DNA from: Heterobilharzia americana
Lineage: Eukaryota > Platyhelminthes > Trematoda > Strigeidida > Schistosomatidae
Assembly (NCBI GenBank): GCA_944470555.2
Contig: OX104127.1
Span: 41,653,934 to 41,717,933, forward strand
DNA: 64,000 bases
Direction of reading: 5' to 3'
Position 1 is the stretch's first letter. Each line of letters starts with the position of its first letter. Below, in pieces: positions 33,301 through 41,286 of the stretch. The notes under the pieces were generated by a model, which saw only the letters and a list, made by a program, of their open reading frames with translations, was not told where the DNA came from and made no database searches. The position numbers were made by a program, and so were the translations under genes.

Positions 33301-35712
33301 TATATGCTAAAAACGTAGGATTGAAGTTAGTTTCGAAAAATCAGTTTTTGTGACTGATGAGAAATTTTCTTACCCAGATTTAGGTTATCCCATTCAGTAT
33401 TTGCGAAACCATTTACTTTCCTGGAAGTATGTAAGTGCTATTTACTAACTTTTGTTGATTTTTGAACGTTTCAGTAGAATCCTTTGGAAGAACTAAATTT
33501 ATGTATAACGGTCAATATTGATTTAGTTCTAAACCATAATGTCTAATCTAAATAAAACATGGAAAGCAAATCCAGTTAAGACTACTCACACATGTGTTAT
33601 ACCTCTTGTTCGAAGCCAAGTGATATCATCTGACTTTCGAAACCTAAACAAGAGTAGTGTGGTCTAAACACTAGTTGGTTAAGGAACGCTTACTCACTCT
33701 TATAACCTAGAGCTTCGAAATGCATTTAAATACTTCTGTTTCATATTTATCAGCAAGAAAGAGAATGATAGATTCGACATCAATGGAAAGAACTTAGGAA
33801 TAGACAGCTTCATTGGTTACCCATTGGTGAATGATTCGTGTGCATAATCCAGTCATATAGGCAGTCATTCATGGTCTGAACAGCTCAGTGGTTAAGTTTT
33901 TGTCTTGTGCACTGAGTGACAAAGGTTCAAACCGCCAAGGGAACATCACTTTCCTTTTCTTTACCGATGCCTTCGGTTGATGAGTACCAAGAAGCATGAA
34001 ACCTAGGTTTAGGACTTCTTCAGGATTAAACTCAAACATCTGACACCGAAATGGTGGTTACTGTTGATCTGATTTTCGACTATGATGCTGTTCTGATGAA
34101 ATAAATCTTATTTTGGCTACTCAAAATGAATATAGCAACCTATCTACTTTTTTAACAACTTATTAGTTCCAATCCTCAATCTTCTCATCCTAATCCAAAT
34201 CGATTTAAGATAAGTTGGAAACAGAAAGTCAGTTCATAATGGTCTTATTATCAGTATTCCACCAGAATATTTGGTTTTCCGAAAAGGATCCTATATAATT
34301 TTCATTTATGTACCAAAAAGTTCCAAAGGATGTTCTTTCTAACAAACTTTTTAACCATTTTCATTCCTATGTTCTTTCTTGTTTGTAACTGAATCGTATT
34401 CAGTGCAGATATCTCCCATTTCATACTTGATATAGAGAGCTAAATCTAGTATATTGGAACCCTCAAAATATTTACACTGTTTGATTTACGAAAAAAATCC
34501 CCGTTTGATCATTGGAAAACAAAGAGAGGTTAGATAAAGGTAGATAATCAATCTTAATCAATCTTTAGGAAATAAAATGATATTACGTAACATAAGATAT
34601 AATCCCATTAGTTTTATAAAACACAGTGAATGGTAAGATTTGGTACCTGCTAAAATAAATCAATAAAACTATAATAAAAGATAAATAAATAAATGAAATA
34701 GAAAATAAAATATAAACAGTAGTGCAGAGTACCTGATCAAGGTCATGGTAAAGAAAGTGCAGGTACATATTTCTTTTGGATAGACTGTTAAATTTTTGAG
34801 GCTGTGAATTACCAAAGCTTCAGCTATACATAAGTGTCTAATCCTCACCTCTTTTGAACGGTTTTGGTCAAACTTTTTATTACATAGTATCATTTCATTC
34901 ATTCCTTATATACACTTATTGATTAAGTTTGACATATAGCCAGAAACTTCTCCAGAACATCCCATTATTTTACCTATATGTTTCGTAATGTACACCCCTG
35001 TGAAACTGAATCATCGAAACATCAATTATCTTCAAAGTAACCTCTTTTTGTTTTTCAATTTATATTAATTTACTATTGTGATTAGAATGAATGAGATTGA
35101 CTACAAAAATGAAATTATTCTCAAGACAAGAATCTCATGGAATAGATCTCTCACTACAACTTTTTTCAACTTCTCAAAACGAAAAATAATTATCTTAAAA
35201 GCAATTACATAATCTAATCCCATTGTAATCTGGGTAAGCTTCATCTATATAAATACTATGGAATCTTAACTTAGAAAATGCTTTCATTTGACCACTATTT
35301 ATTTTTACCCCAATTTAACTTCATTGTTTTTATTCTGTCAGTCACTTTTGGTGTATATTTATGTAATTAATATACTAACCTTTGCCTGTAACTTCTGTAT
35401 AAGTTGTGCTTGTTTTTGTTGTCCATCTTGATAACTTGATAACTTTTTTTTATAATTTGATATTTCTGCTTCATATCGTGCCTTGATATGATTAATTGTT
35501 TCCTCTGTATCAGTTGATTGAAGTTGATTGATGAATGGTGAATTTTTCTCAGATATATTAATATGACCTTCATCTGGTGCACACACTGCTACTGGTGATA
35601 ATGGACAATATAAGGCCTCTAATTGTGATGAATCCATTCCGGCCATTTGAAAGAAACCATCCAAACTAATTTCTTCATCTGGATTCATAGTGACTGTTAA
35701 CTCTTTGTTATC
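16671..35712 (-). CDS. CROCC: Rootletin (ciliary rootlet coiled-coil protein), N-terminal part, seven exons
   Basis: Spliced minus-strand gene. Exons in coding order: 35712-35380, 33109-33026, 30460-30333, 28164-27879, 21398-21150, 18847-18578, 17012-16671 (333, 84, 128, 286, 249, 270 and 342 nt; 1692 nt, 564 codons). All introns fit GT/AG and all phases join without a stop. Rootletin is the main filament-forming protein of the ciliary rootlet, which anchors cilia at the basal body. The match to human CROCC as I recall it is strong and collinear: SYQDGQQKQAQLIQKLQAK against AYQEGQQRQAQLVQRLQGK, then QYKKRSSDLE, EEQQR, and a block around EHNRLLSLWRAVVALRRQF against EHSRLLLLWRQVVGFRRLV. The last exon corresponds to roughly human residue 550 of about 2000. 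Missing: the extreme N-terminus and most of the coiled-coil rod. Introns of 2-6.5 kb hold SINE, RTE and PLE insertions. Confidence 0.93.
17013..18229. other. Rootletin intron, no other feature recognised
   Basis: AT-rich intron sequence upstream of the TA microsatellite. Nothing else supported. Confidence 0.5.
18230..18308. repeat. TA dinucleotide microsatellite
   Basis: Uninterrupted TA run of about 79 bases within the intron between rootletin exons 6 and 7. Its length is probably variable between individuals. Confidence 0.97.
18578..18847 (-). CDS. CROCC: Rootletin exon 6 of those seen (90 codons)
   Basis: Acceptor AAAAAAG before CTTGCTGAAAGG, donor GTAATA, phase 0-0. Begins LAERDRILTTMKQLH, then a basic stretch (RRSSNTFKRGKR) and an acidic stretch (EPSTDDEDDH), then a helix ending HHALSQIAQ. 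Human rootletin has a matching acidic break followed by a DLAQAVLSDSE-type helix. The acceptor has a weak pyrimidine tract, so the 5' border could be off by a few codons. Confidence 0.85.
19131..19745. mobile_element. Sm-alpha-like SINE: fold-back plus head-to-tail insertion with 13-bp TSD
   Basis: A perfect 13-bp duplication ATTAACTTACATT (19131-19143 and 19733-19745) brackets one 589-bp insertion. Inside, a minus part (19144-19380; tail then ribozyme) is followed by a plus tail (about 19385-19510) and then a plus unit with tRNA-like head and ribozyme (about 19550-19732). The plus tail running into a new plus head means two units head-to-tail. Minus ribozyme (about 19283-19330): CTGACGA and GAA boxes kept, but the cleavage triplet is GTG and stem II is weakened. 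Plus ribozyme (about 19645-19710): GAA mutated to GAG. Both are probably inactive now. Confidence 0.9.
20063..21076 (-). mobile_element. RTE-type LINE fragment with 12-bp TSD, copy 4
   Basis: Insertion 20075-21064 bracketed by TCTCACAACTGT (20063-20074 and 21065-21076). The minus strand encodes, in three overlapping frames, VKTGVKQGCLLSP-type sequence (here KTGVKQGCLLSPMIFLIVVD), the catalytic [40 protein letters not shown], and the [11 protein letters not shown] and [11 protein letters not shown] motifs. The tail is (TAA)n at 20075-20090. 5'-truncated; frameshifts separate the blocks. It lies in the rootletin intron, in the same orientation as the gene. Confidence 0.93.
21150..21398 (-). CDS. 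CROCC: Rootletin exon 5 of those seen (83 codons)
   Basis: Acceptor TTTAACTTACAG, donor GTATGG, phase 0-0. Coiled coil rich in A, E, Q and T (for example RLTEAETKLTEAMTAKERLA). An RTE copy inserted in the intron ends 74-86 bases downstream of its splice donor side. Confidence 0.9.
21399..24396. other. Rootletin intron, no feature recognised
   Basis: AT-rich; short open frames at 23333-23566 and 24041-24274 show no motif. A short TA run at about 24293-24310. Confidence 0.45.
24467..24512 (-). ncRNA. Hammerhead ribozyme, second SINE family (intact core)
   Basis: Minus strand: CACTG (stem I), CTGAGGA, GTCC/GGAC stem II with loop CATACTA, GAA, the self-complementary ACAGCTGT as stem III, cleavage after C in GTC, then CAGTG closing stem I. 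All invariant core bases are present; position 7 is G, which is allowed. Confidence 0.88.
24667..24712 (+). ncRNA. Hammerhead ribozyme, second SINE family (best copy)
   Basis: Plus strand: GCACTG (24667-24672) pairs with CAGTGC (24707-24712) as stem I; CTGAGGA 24673-24679; stem II GTCC (24680-24683) with GGAC (24691-24694); GAA 24695-24697; stem III ACAGCTGT 24698-24705; cleavage expected after C24706. The stem III palindrome is only 8 nt, so folding may favour a dimer, as known for schistosome Sm-alpha ribozymes. Confidence 0.92.
24800..25950 (+). repeat. 1.15-kb segment present again, inverted, at 40.5-41.65 kb
   Basis: This flank of the SINE at 24.4 kb recurs on the opposite strand at about 40487-41653 with only scattered differences by eye. 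It includes an identical 73-codon open frame (25259-25480) except one residue. It also includes a tRNA-like block (minus, about 25046-25125) and a 12-base TA run that is about 43 bases in the other copy. No coding function is recognised; the shared frame more likely reflects recent copying than selection. Confidence 0.95.
25046..25125 (-). other. tRNA-like block (decayed SINE head)
   Basis: Minus strand reads GTAGCTGGGTGTCATAGCTAAGTTAGTACA, resembling a D-arm/A-box, followed 35 bases later by GATGGTTTTAATTCTG, resembling a T-arm/B-box. The copy at about 41345-41425 (plus) keeps GGTTTGAATTC. No proper acceptor stem, so not a tRNA gene. Confidence 0.5.
25985..26070 (+). mobile_element. Old second-family SINE fragment
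   Basis: CAGTGCTGCGAAGTTTCC, TACTAGGATGAAACGG and TTCAGTACTCCTTG follow the ribozyme-to-tail order of the second family with many changes. The ribozyme is dead. Confidence 0.6.
26245..27551 (-). mobile_element. RTE-type LINE fragment with 11-bp TSD, copy 5
   Basis: GAGAACATTTG at 26245-26255 and 27541-27551 brackets a 1285-bp insertion. The minus strand ends in GGGACAAATAATAATAAAAATAAG. It encodes broken pieces of the RTE reverse transcriptase C-terminus (DDDLCLVS-type box, KLEDLETETNKLAEEA, LDTEDQVARITGISKKALW). It contains the GGTA run (26908-26943) and the CCCCG run (27100-27127) shared with copies 1 and 3. Inserted in the rootletin intron just downstream of exon 4. Confidence 0.9.
27552..27878. 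other. Rootletin intron between RTE copy and exon 4
   Basis: AT-rich, nothing recognised apart from the splice donor region at its upper end. Confidence 0.5.
27879..28164 (-). CDS. CROCC: Rootletin exon 4 of those seen, most conserved block
   Basis: Acceptor TTTTGAATAG, donor GTAAGT; one base then 95 codons. It carries the signature segment of the rootletin N-terminal domain: ANELLRDQLEQAVQANQGLS, KRESEWREEESAFNDYF, and EHNRLLSLWRAVVALRRQFA, ending DKDLTN. This is the exon that identifies the gene most securely. Confidence 0.95.
28165..29735. other. Rootletin intron, no feature recognised
   Basis: AT-rich. A 91-codon plus-strand frame at 29468-29743 runs up to the SINE insertion but has no recognisable motif or splice context. 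Confidence 0.45.
29736..30248 (-). mobile_element. Sm-alpha-like SINE: fold-back plus head-to-tail insertion with 12-bp TSD
   Basis: ATCACTAGTTTT (29736-29747 and 30237-30248) brackets a 489-bp insertion. Read on the minus strand: a short inverted piece starting near the ribozyme cleavage point (about 30198-30236), a tail (about 30197-30080), then a full unit with tRNA-like head (about 30045-29960), ribozyme and tail (to 29748). The tail-then-full-unit order implies a multimer. Located in the rootletin intron, about 85 bases below exon 3. Confidence 0.92.
29886..29930 (-). ncRNA. Hammerhead ribozyme, Sm-alpha type (nearly intact)
   Basis: Minus strand ATCCAG, CTGATGA, GTCC/GGAC stem II with TAAATA loop, GAA, ATGCGCTT as minimal stem III, cleavage triplet TTC, and ATGGAT closing stem I. 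One mismatch at the base of stem I and one in stem III; activity is uncertain. Confidence 0.8.
30333..30460 (-). CDS. CROCC: Rootletin exon 3 of those seen
   Basis: Acceptor TTTTCTAACAG, donor GTGAGT. 128 nt, begins in phase 0 and ends two bases into an arginine codon completed by the next exon. Coiled coil with many E, R and T; ends in KLHEEQQ before the split arginine, matching EEEQQR of human rootletin. Confidence 0.9.
30461..31969. other. Rootletin intron, no feature recognised
   Basis: AT-rich; a short ATG trinucleotide run near 30740-30765. No other repeat or coding block recognised. Confidence 0.45.
31970..32520 (+). mobile_element. RTE-type LINE 3' fragment, copy 6
   Basis: Plus strand encodes PVKSVLLYGSETRLV, the NKELTLGTNQPR region out of frame, [20 protein letters not shown], and ends GGAACCCAAGGATAAAATAA then (TAA)n. 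5'-truncated, about 0.55 kb, opposite to the rootletin gene. Confidence 0.87.
32521..32700 (-). other. Possible exon or retroposed gene fragment, unknown
   Basis: A minus-strand open frame of about 65 codons, richer in GC than its surroundings, reads MLFTNRTDLGKFTKGDTLFF and then a cysteine-containing, N-glycosylation-like stretch (CEGNVFINITDY). It begins after a stop, and an AG with a mild pyrimidine tract lies at its start. It abuts the (TAA)n tail of RTE copy 6. I do not recognise the protein. It could be a nested exon, a pseudogene scrap or chance. Confidence 0.25.
33026..33109 (-). CDS. CROCC: Rootletin exon 2 of those seen (28 codons)
   Basis: Acceptor TTACCAG, donor GTGAGC, phase 0 at both ends. 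Encodes VMQYKKRSSDLEFEVEQLKA and eight more coiled-coil residues. It continues the human order, where QLQGK is followed by ILQYKKRCSELEQQL. Such a short exon is invisible without the neighbours, but the match fixes it. Confidence 0.9.
33110..33870. other. Rootletin intron, no feature recognised
   Basis: AT-rich intron between exon 2 and a tRNA-derived repeat. Confidence 0.45.
33878..34110 (+). mobile_element. tRNA-derived repeat with hammerhead-like remnant
   Basis: ACAGCTCAGTGGTTAAG (A-box-like) and AAAGGTTCAAACCG (B-box) are spaced as in a tRNA head. About 50 bases on comes TTGATGAGTAC, then CATGAAACCTAGGTTTAGG, which resembles the CTGATGA and GAAA-plus-palindrome order of a hammerhead. 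Stem I does not pair and C3 is T, so a working ribozyme is not supported. Confidence 0.5.
34111..35379. other. Rootletin intron, no feature recognised
   Basis: AT-rich; nothing supported. Confidence 0.45.
35380..35712 (-). CDS. CROCC: Rootletin exon 1 of those seen (111 codons)
   Basis: Preceded on the minus strand by a T-rich tract and AG, and followed by GTTAGT. The frame is open from the acceptor (DNKELTVT before the methionine at 35688). It may therefore be an internal exon, or methionine 9 may be the start with the bases before it non-coding. The first half is acidic with a hydrophobic patch (DGFFQMAGM); the second half is coiled coil ending in QLIQKLQAK. Human rootletin has further N-terminal sequence before this point, which favours an internal exon. 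Confidence 0.88.
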
Positions 35713-36187
35713 CTAAAAAATGTAGATAAAAATAATAACTAATCTTCTTTGTTATCAATGATACCAATTTTGATATGTTTTAGCATTTAACTCATTTCGA
35801 TATGGGAATAAAGTATATTTTCAGATTTCTGTGTTGGTAACGAGTTGAGTATTTGACGGCCTATCTTCTTTAGTTCTTAGTGTGTACTTAATATGGTATG
35901 AATGATATGTAGAAGTACACAGCGATGTCTTAAGAAACAGCAATTAAATGACCACATTCATTTCACTGTTAAGATTTATTAGTAATTAAGTCTTTTCACC
36001 ATTATACACTTCAAATACTGTAGTAAGATAATAAGTTGGAAATTACATGACTTAACCAAAATTAGAGAATATTTACAAACTATTCAAATAACGATAATTT
36101 GTCTAATATAATTGTTTTATTAAACAGAAGGAAAGTAGTCAAGTATTTGAAATATTAATGCTATATGAAAACATCTGTTTCTTGATA
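35713..36187. other. Upstream of first recognised rootletin exon
   Basis: AT-rich, acceptor-like T-rich tract next to the exon. No promoter signature could be supported; more likely intron. Confidence 0.4.
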
Positions 36188-36993
36188 CAAATTTAAAACA
36201 AGCAACAGACATAATTAAAACAAGATCTATTGAATTCTTAAATTTCAGTAGGACTCGTCAGCTTTTTACTCTACATACATGATTTTATATACTGTTCTCC
36301 AACAAAGAAATACATACAAACACAATACAAACTAAAACATTGACTGAGGTATGGCAATACAGAGTGAATCATTTACTGATATCGAATTATCATTTTGACT
36401 TTCTGAGATAGATAGCCGTGGTTTAGTAGACTAGTATTTATACTGGGTGATGATTGAAGGTGAAATGGAAATTTGGACCAGGGCTGGATAAAAACCAGCG
36501 ACCATCGGGTTTCCGGTCAGATGCTCTATCAACTGAGCTAAATTGTCCGAATGCTGACCATGTGAATTCGTGATGCATTATTACCGCTTGATTGTATTCA
36601 CATTGGCTGCCTAGTTAAGACTTCTCATCCTAATCTAAATCTAGGGAGGGGAGCATCATTTTGATTATCACTTTAACTATCTGAGATAGATAGTTGTAAC
36701 ATATTGTTAATGAAAAATAAAAAGATTAGGTATGGATTACATTATTTCAAACAGAACAATTCGTTACGTCTTCTCAACCTAATCTTAGTTCTGTTTGACA
36801 TAAGTAAATGATTCACTCTGTGATGCTATATCTCAGTTAATGGTTTAGTCTGTATTATGTATGTATATGTGTATATTCCTTTATTGTAGAAGAGTATATA
36901 AAATCATTTATGTATGATTAGTCCTACTGAAATTTATGAGCTCAATAAATCCTGTTTTAATTACGTCTGCTGCTTGTTTTAAATGCTAAATGA
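36188..36993. mobile_element. Element with long inverted terminal repeats and a tRNA-like centre
   Basis: Arms of about 190-205 bases (36188-36380 and about 36786-36993) are inverted and clearly related; termini read ATTTAAAACAAGC on the left and its complement GCTTGTTTTAAAT on the right. Between them on the minus strand (36478-36552) lies TAGCTCAGTTGATAGAGCA, an excellent D-arm/A-box, followed by a decayed T-arm. No transposase is encoded and no clear TSD was seen. Confidence 0.75.
36478..36552 (-). other. tRNA-like sequence (pseudo-tRNA or SINE head)
   Basis: TTTAGCTCAGTTGATAGAGC is close to a genuine tRNA D-arm, and CGCTGGTTTTTATCCAGCC can form a T-arm with a changed loop (TTTTTAT where TTCAAAT would be expected). 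The anticodon stem does not pair. It is not a functional tRNA by eye. Confidence 0.55.
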
Positions 36994-37384
36994 ATTTGCC
37001 AATGAAAACAGTAATTATAGAAGTGATAGGTAGCGACTAAATTAATACCGAATTTGATTTGCTGATGAAAAGTGACAGTTTAATTACAATCCTAGTTAGA
37101 GGGGGTTGAAACGATGATGAGATGTCGTTAGAAATCACAGTTAGACAGTGATGAAGTTTAATAATGCATAAAGTAAAACATGATGAGACTCTTAATATAA
37201 GAGTAAAACTTGTGCACTCTGGCAGAATGTAATTCTATTTTTATTGATTTATTACACAGTGTAACAGTAAGTAAACATTACTGGATTACGTTTAGGACAT
37301 AATTCATTATCCATAGTCATATCAAGATAATACAATACACAACTTTGAGATATCCTTTACATAGTTCTAATTTCCTCTCCCCTT
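36994..37384. other. No feature recognised
   Basis: AT-rich spacer between the inverted-repeat element and a Penelope-like remnant. Confidence 0.4.
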
Positions 37385-38240
37385 TGTGAGATGGGCAGTA
37401 AGATTTTCCATAAGTCCGGAACAGGTGCTGAGTCACTCCTGCTGCTGTATGTGTTAGGTGTTGATTCGATAAACAAAGATTCAGTTATCAACCTCTCCTT
37501 TCACTCTGTTATGTTAGTTTTAATGATTTTCACCTTGTCCTATCCTATTGTGTGGTTGTGTGTAATCGCATGCATAGCTATGGCTGAGCTTTTTTCTAAA
37601 TTATTTACCTTACTGGGATCTTCCAATATTGACCTGGCTAGGTTTTTGTGTTCCAATAACCTAATTGACCCTGGTCGACTACTTTGACCTATGTATTTGA
37701 CTTCAAAATCGTCGCAAGGGATTTGGTAAACTAACTTATTCTGTTTGATTGGCTCAATAGGATCTTTTAACCTACAAAGCCTATTTCGAAGTGAGTTTGT
37801 AGGTTTAAATGCCACTGTAATCCCAGCCTTATTGGGAATTCTACGTAGTGTTTCTGAGGTGCCTTCTTTGTATGGTATGCTTCAAGCCATAAGAGTTAGT
37901 AAGTCTTGATTTAGAACGGTTTCTAATTGGGTTTGGTACCGTTGCTAAATATTTAGATAAGTCATACGTAGGAGTGTTTCTAAACTCCATTATAGGTCTT
38001 ATAGGATAACTTGGTTTATGAATTTTAGTAGTACCATAAATCCTGCTGGGATTAATAGTTTTCAGCGTTAAACTAACAAAGTAAGACTTCTTTGAATATC
38101 TTCGTTGTTTCATAAATCACAGCCAACTTGATTGTTAAAAGGAGTACAAATACTTGATGGCCGATTATTACCTGATCTGGACTCATCTATTTATACAGGA
38201 GTTGAATGAAAATGCGTTATCTTACAACAGCCACTTCAGT
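37385..38240 (-). pseudogene. Penelope-like element remnant: RT start joined to GIY-YIG end
   Basis: Minus strand 38113-37850 encodes GTTKIHKPSYPIRPIMEFRN and TYDLSKYLATV, the N-terminal reverse transcriptase blocks of PLEs. Then, with the catalytic RT core deleted, 37815-37540 encodes the C-terminal GIY-YIG endonuclease: KLVYQIPCDDFEVKYIGQSS, then an EH box and LEKSSAIAMHAITHNHTI. The CxxC of the PLE GIY-YIG domain is damaged (CDDF). Frameshifted and non-functional. Confidence 0.85.
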
Positions 38241-39295
38241 AGACTTCTCAATCTAAGACTTAAAATACTTGTTAATCAACATTTTTAGGATATCCATCAG
38301 TCTCTTGGATTTTTTCAATACTTTCCAGTCTGTTTTTGATTGACTGCTTAGAGTATTATCCAGTTAACCTTAAAAACGCAGTGTCTAAATAATAGTTTTA
38401 TGTAAGAAATATGATAGAGCTATTTAATAGAAGATATTTATGTATATAAGTATGCTTATGATAAAATGTATGTGGGGTTGAAACATTCCTAAATCCGTAG
38501 TATTCATTTTGTTTATTTGTTCACGTTCATATCTGATATACATCTGAATGATTTGGTTGTCAATACTCTTGACTAAGACGAATCATCTTAATAGCCTGAA
38601 AAATTCATTATTTTCAAAAACTGGAAACTAATCTCATCTCCTCTGATATTGTAAGAAGTAGAAAAACTCATTTTTCAAAAATTACCTCACTATTTGAGAG
38701 ATAAGGAGGAAATTCGGTGAAATCACTCGTGAAACCTTAAATACAGAGAATGGTTATAGGTGTAGCTCATCAGTCTTTGCCTTCAGCTTGCTACTCCGGG
38801 GTTATTACTTAGGATCTAATTTCACCCACCAAGGTTCAGACAATGATGCAGCATCATCAATCCACATATTATAAGTATAATTCACTACAGTAATGAATGT
38901 GTGTAATTGTGGCTGATCACTGAGTTACGTTTGACATTTTCACAGCTGTGAGTAGAACTAAGAAGGATTTATAAGATGATATCGAAAACGTAGTCTTGAC
39001 AACCGAGAAAATACCAGAATTCCAGAAGTTAGTTCCTTTTTGTGAGTTCAACTCAAAAGCTTTGATTTTTATGAGCTTAAATATCTTAACCAGCCAAAAA
39101 AGTAAATTGTTCATGCGGAAATTTGAAGAGAAACTTGTAAAATATTACGTTTGCAGTCATTGTCAGTGTTCTGAAGTGCTATAAATAATTTTGATGCCAA
39201 GAGATTATCAGAGAATTCTGTCTCGCCCTCTCTTCAAGTTACAGAGATTCAAATTTCAGTCTTTGATTATTCGAAAAAATTGAAACCCATTTAGC
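38241..39295. other. No feature recognised
   Basis: AT-rich; overlapping short frames near 38917-39184 on both strands have no motif. Confidence 0.4.
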
Positions 39296-39299
39296 CTCC

Positions 39300-39480
39300 T
39301 TGGGCAAATTCGCGTAGCAGGTAGTGAGGCACACCTATTGCGTGCTGATCAGTGACACTGCCTGGCTCCCCAAACCTCAGTAGATGGAGCGGTCTTTGAA
39401 CCTACATCATCCGAGGTTCCCGTCTATTGTGAAACAAACTACTACTGAACTACGCAAGTAGTTAAAAACCAATCCGGCTG
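39300..39480 (-). mobile_element. tRNA-derived repeat
   Basis: Minus strand GCGTAGTTCAGTAGTAGTTT (A-box-like) and GATGTAGGTTCAAAGACC (B-box-like) at tRNA-head spacing, followed by about 110 bases of GC-richer tail. No hammerhead core is seen. A third kind of tRNA-headed repeat, distinct from the ribozyme SINEs. Confidence 0.5.
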
Positions 39481-40307
39481 ATCTTTAGGTTACACCACTC
39501 AGATGACAGTGGCCTAAACACCGGACGGCTGTTTTGCGCGTTTAGGCCCAAGCTCTTTAGCGATGTACTCGGCCACATCTGGCTCTATGTACTGAAACTA
39601 CAAGATATATGATGTTTCACCATCCAAAATGAAATGCTATTTGTCGTGAAAATGCAGTGAAAAGAAATCGTTTATTTGTCAGTTAACAGCAGATGAACTC
39701 ATCAAAGATTTGAAGACTGTACTTAGTTTAGCATTTCAAGATCTCCGTTTTGTCACAAAGTCAGTTTTTGAAATTAATAGTCCACATGAACGATTAACAA
39801 AAGTTTTAGTTGAATGAAATCCCTCAGGGTTGTACATAAAGTATTTCAAATTAGATAATGAAGTTAAATAATGCCTCAATTTCACTAAACTATCACTGTC
39901 AGTAACAAAATCATGTGTATAATAATCTTTTAGCTGATGAGCATCAAATAAGACCAGATGCGTCTCCTAACCTCCGTTATTGGCCACCATCGAGCAAATC
40001 TCTCAAGAAAAGTCACCAACCTACATTTTTTCAGTTAAAAACCCATAATATTTAAAAACTAAAAAACTGACTAAGTGGTGCTATTTGTGACTTTCTGAAC
40101 AAGAAGTTTATGCTTAGTCTTTAGACTATTAAAGGCTACTTTAGAACTTCCAAAGTTACTTCTGTACTGATCAGCATATGAAACGTCTTACAAATCGATT
40201 CACCACAAGAATATACAATTAATACAACATTTAAAAGGTTATCATTTGAAACACTGAAAATGCTAATAAACAAAAATGCTATAAACTGTAATTTCGTCAT
40301 CATTTAA
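39481..40307. other. No feature recognised
   Basis: AT-rich; nothing supported. Confidence 0.4.
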
Positions 40308-40414
40308 AGCCAATTCTTAGTTAAATTTTGAGGGAGTTGTGGAGATTTGGAATTATTTCAAGTTGTCATTCATCGTAGACTGACATCAGTTGGAGGAACA
40401 AAGGAAACCTGGGA

Positions 40415-40460
40415 GCACTGGACAGCTGTTTCGTCCTAGTATGGGACTCCTCAGCAGTGT
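40415..40460 (-). ncRNA. Hammerhead ribozyme, second SINE family (intact core)
   Basis: Same core as the copy at 24467-24512: CTGAGGA, GTCC/GGAC, GAA, ACAGCTGT, GTC cleavage triplet, CACTG/CAGTG stem I. Confidence 0.88.
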
Positions 40461-41238
40461 GCACCCACGACCCCCCCAAATACTTTATCCAGTATTATAA
40501 ATTAATCACCAAAAATTAATAACCAGAATGTTTACACTTTTATCAGTAGTTTATGAGCACCTTCAACTCACAGTAGCTTGAAAGTAAAGTAATAGTTTTT
40601 ACTGCAAACAAACGGGCTATCTTATGTTTTTATTTCATTTCTGACTACAGTTTAGAGAGAACGTTAGGCTGTTTATTTATGATTCCATTCCCGTTAGCTA
40701 TGACTTGTTTGAAAAGATCATGTATAGAATGCCATGATAGTTGCTTCAAAGTTAAACCTGTAAAATATTTGAAATCACTACAATTACGAACCCTGATAAA
40801 AATTTTCTTGAAGTAAACTGAAGATTACATCATGTCTATTTTCCTAAACGTCACCAATAAAACACTTAGCAAATTAAGGATATTCTCTGCCAGAATATCA
40901 TGAAAGACAATCATAAAGCTAAACGGATGAAAAACCTTAGGAATTCTTATAAACTTTTAGAAGCGTTCTGTAAAACAATGATTATATCACCAATTTGTTT
41001 GATTGATAAAACTACAAAGTAAACGACCCTCACCATAGGAGAAGATTTTATTCGTGCTCCAGAATACTGCTGTATTGTTGACCAACACAATGTTTCTTCA
41101 TGTGACATAGACCGGTACAGTGGCTGGAAAGATGGGTTCATCTTATTTCTTATACATATGGGCACCATTTACACAATGTAGACAGCTCACCTGAATACGC
41201 ATGGAATACCTTTCATTTAGGGCGATTTAAGCAGTATG

Positions 41239-41240
<2 letters not shown>

Positions 41241-41283
<43 letters not shown>
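41241..41283. repeat. AT microsatellite inside transduced copy
   Basis: About 43 bases of alternating AT, against 12 bases in the parent segment at 25176-25187. Confidence 0.95.

Positions 41284-41286
<3 letters not shown>

Noticed and set aside
36478..36552. Possible tRNA gene
   Set aside because: D-arm is good but the anticodon stem does not pair and the T-loop is altered; kept only as tRNA-like.
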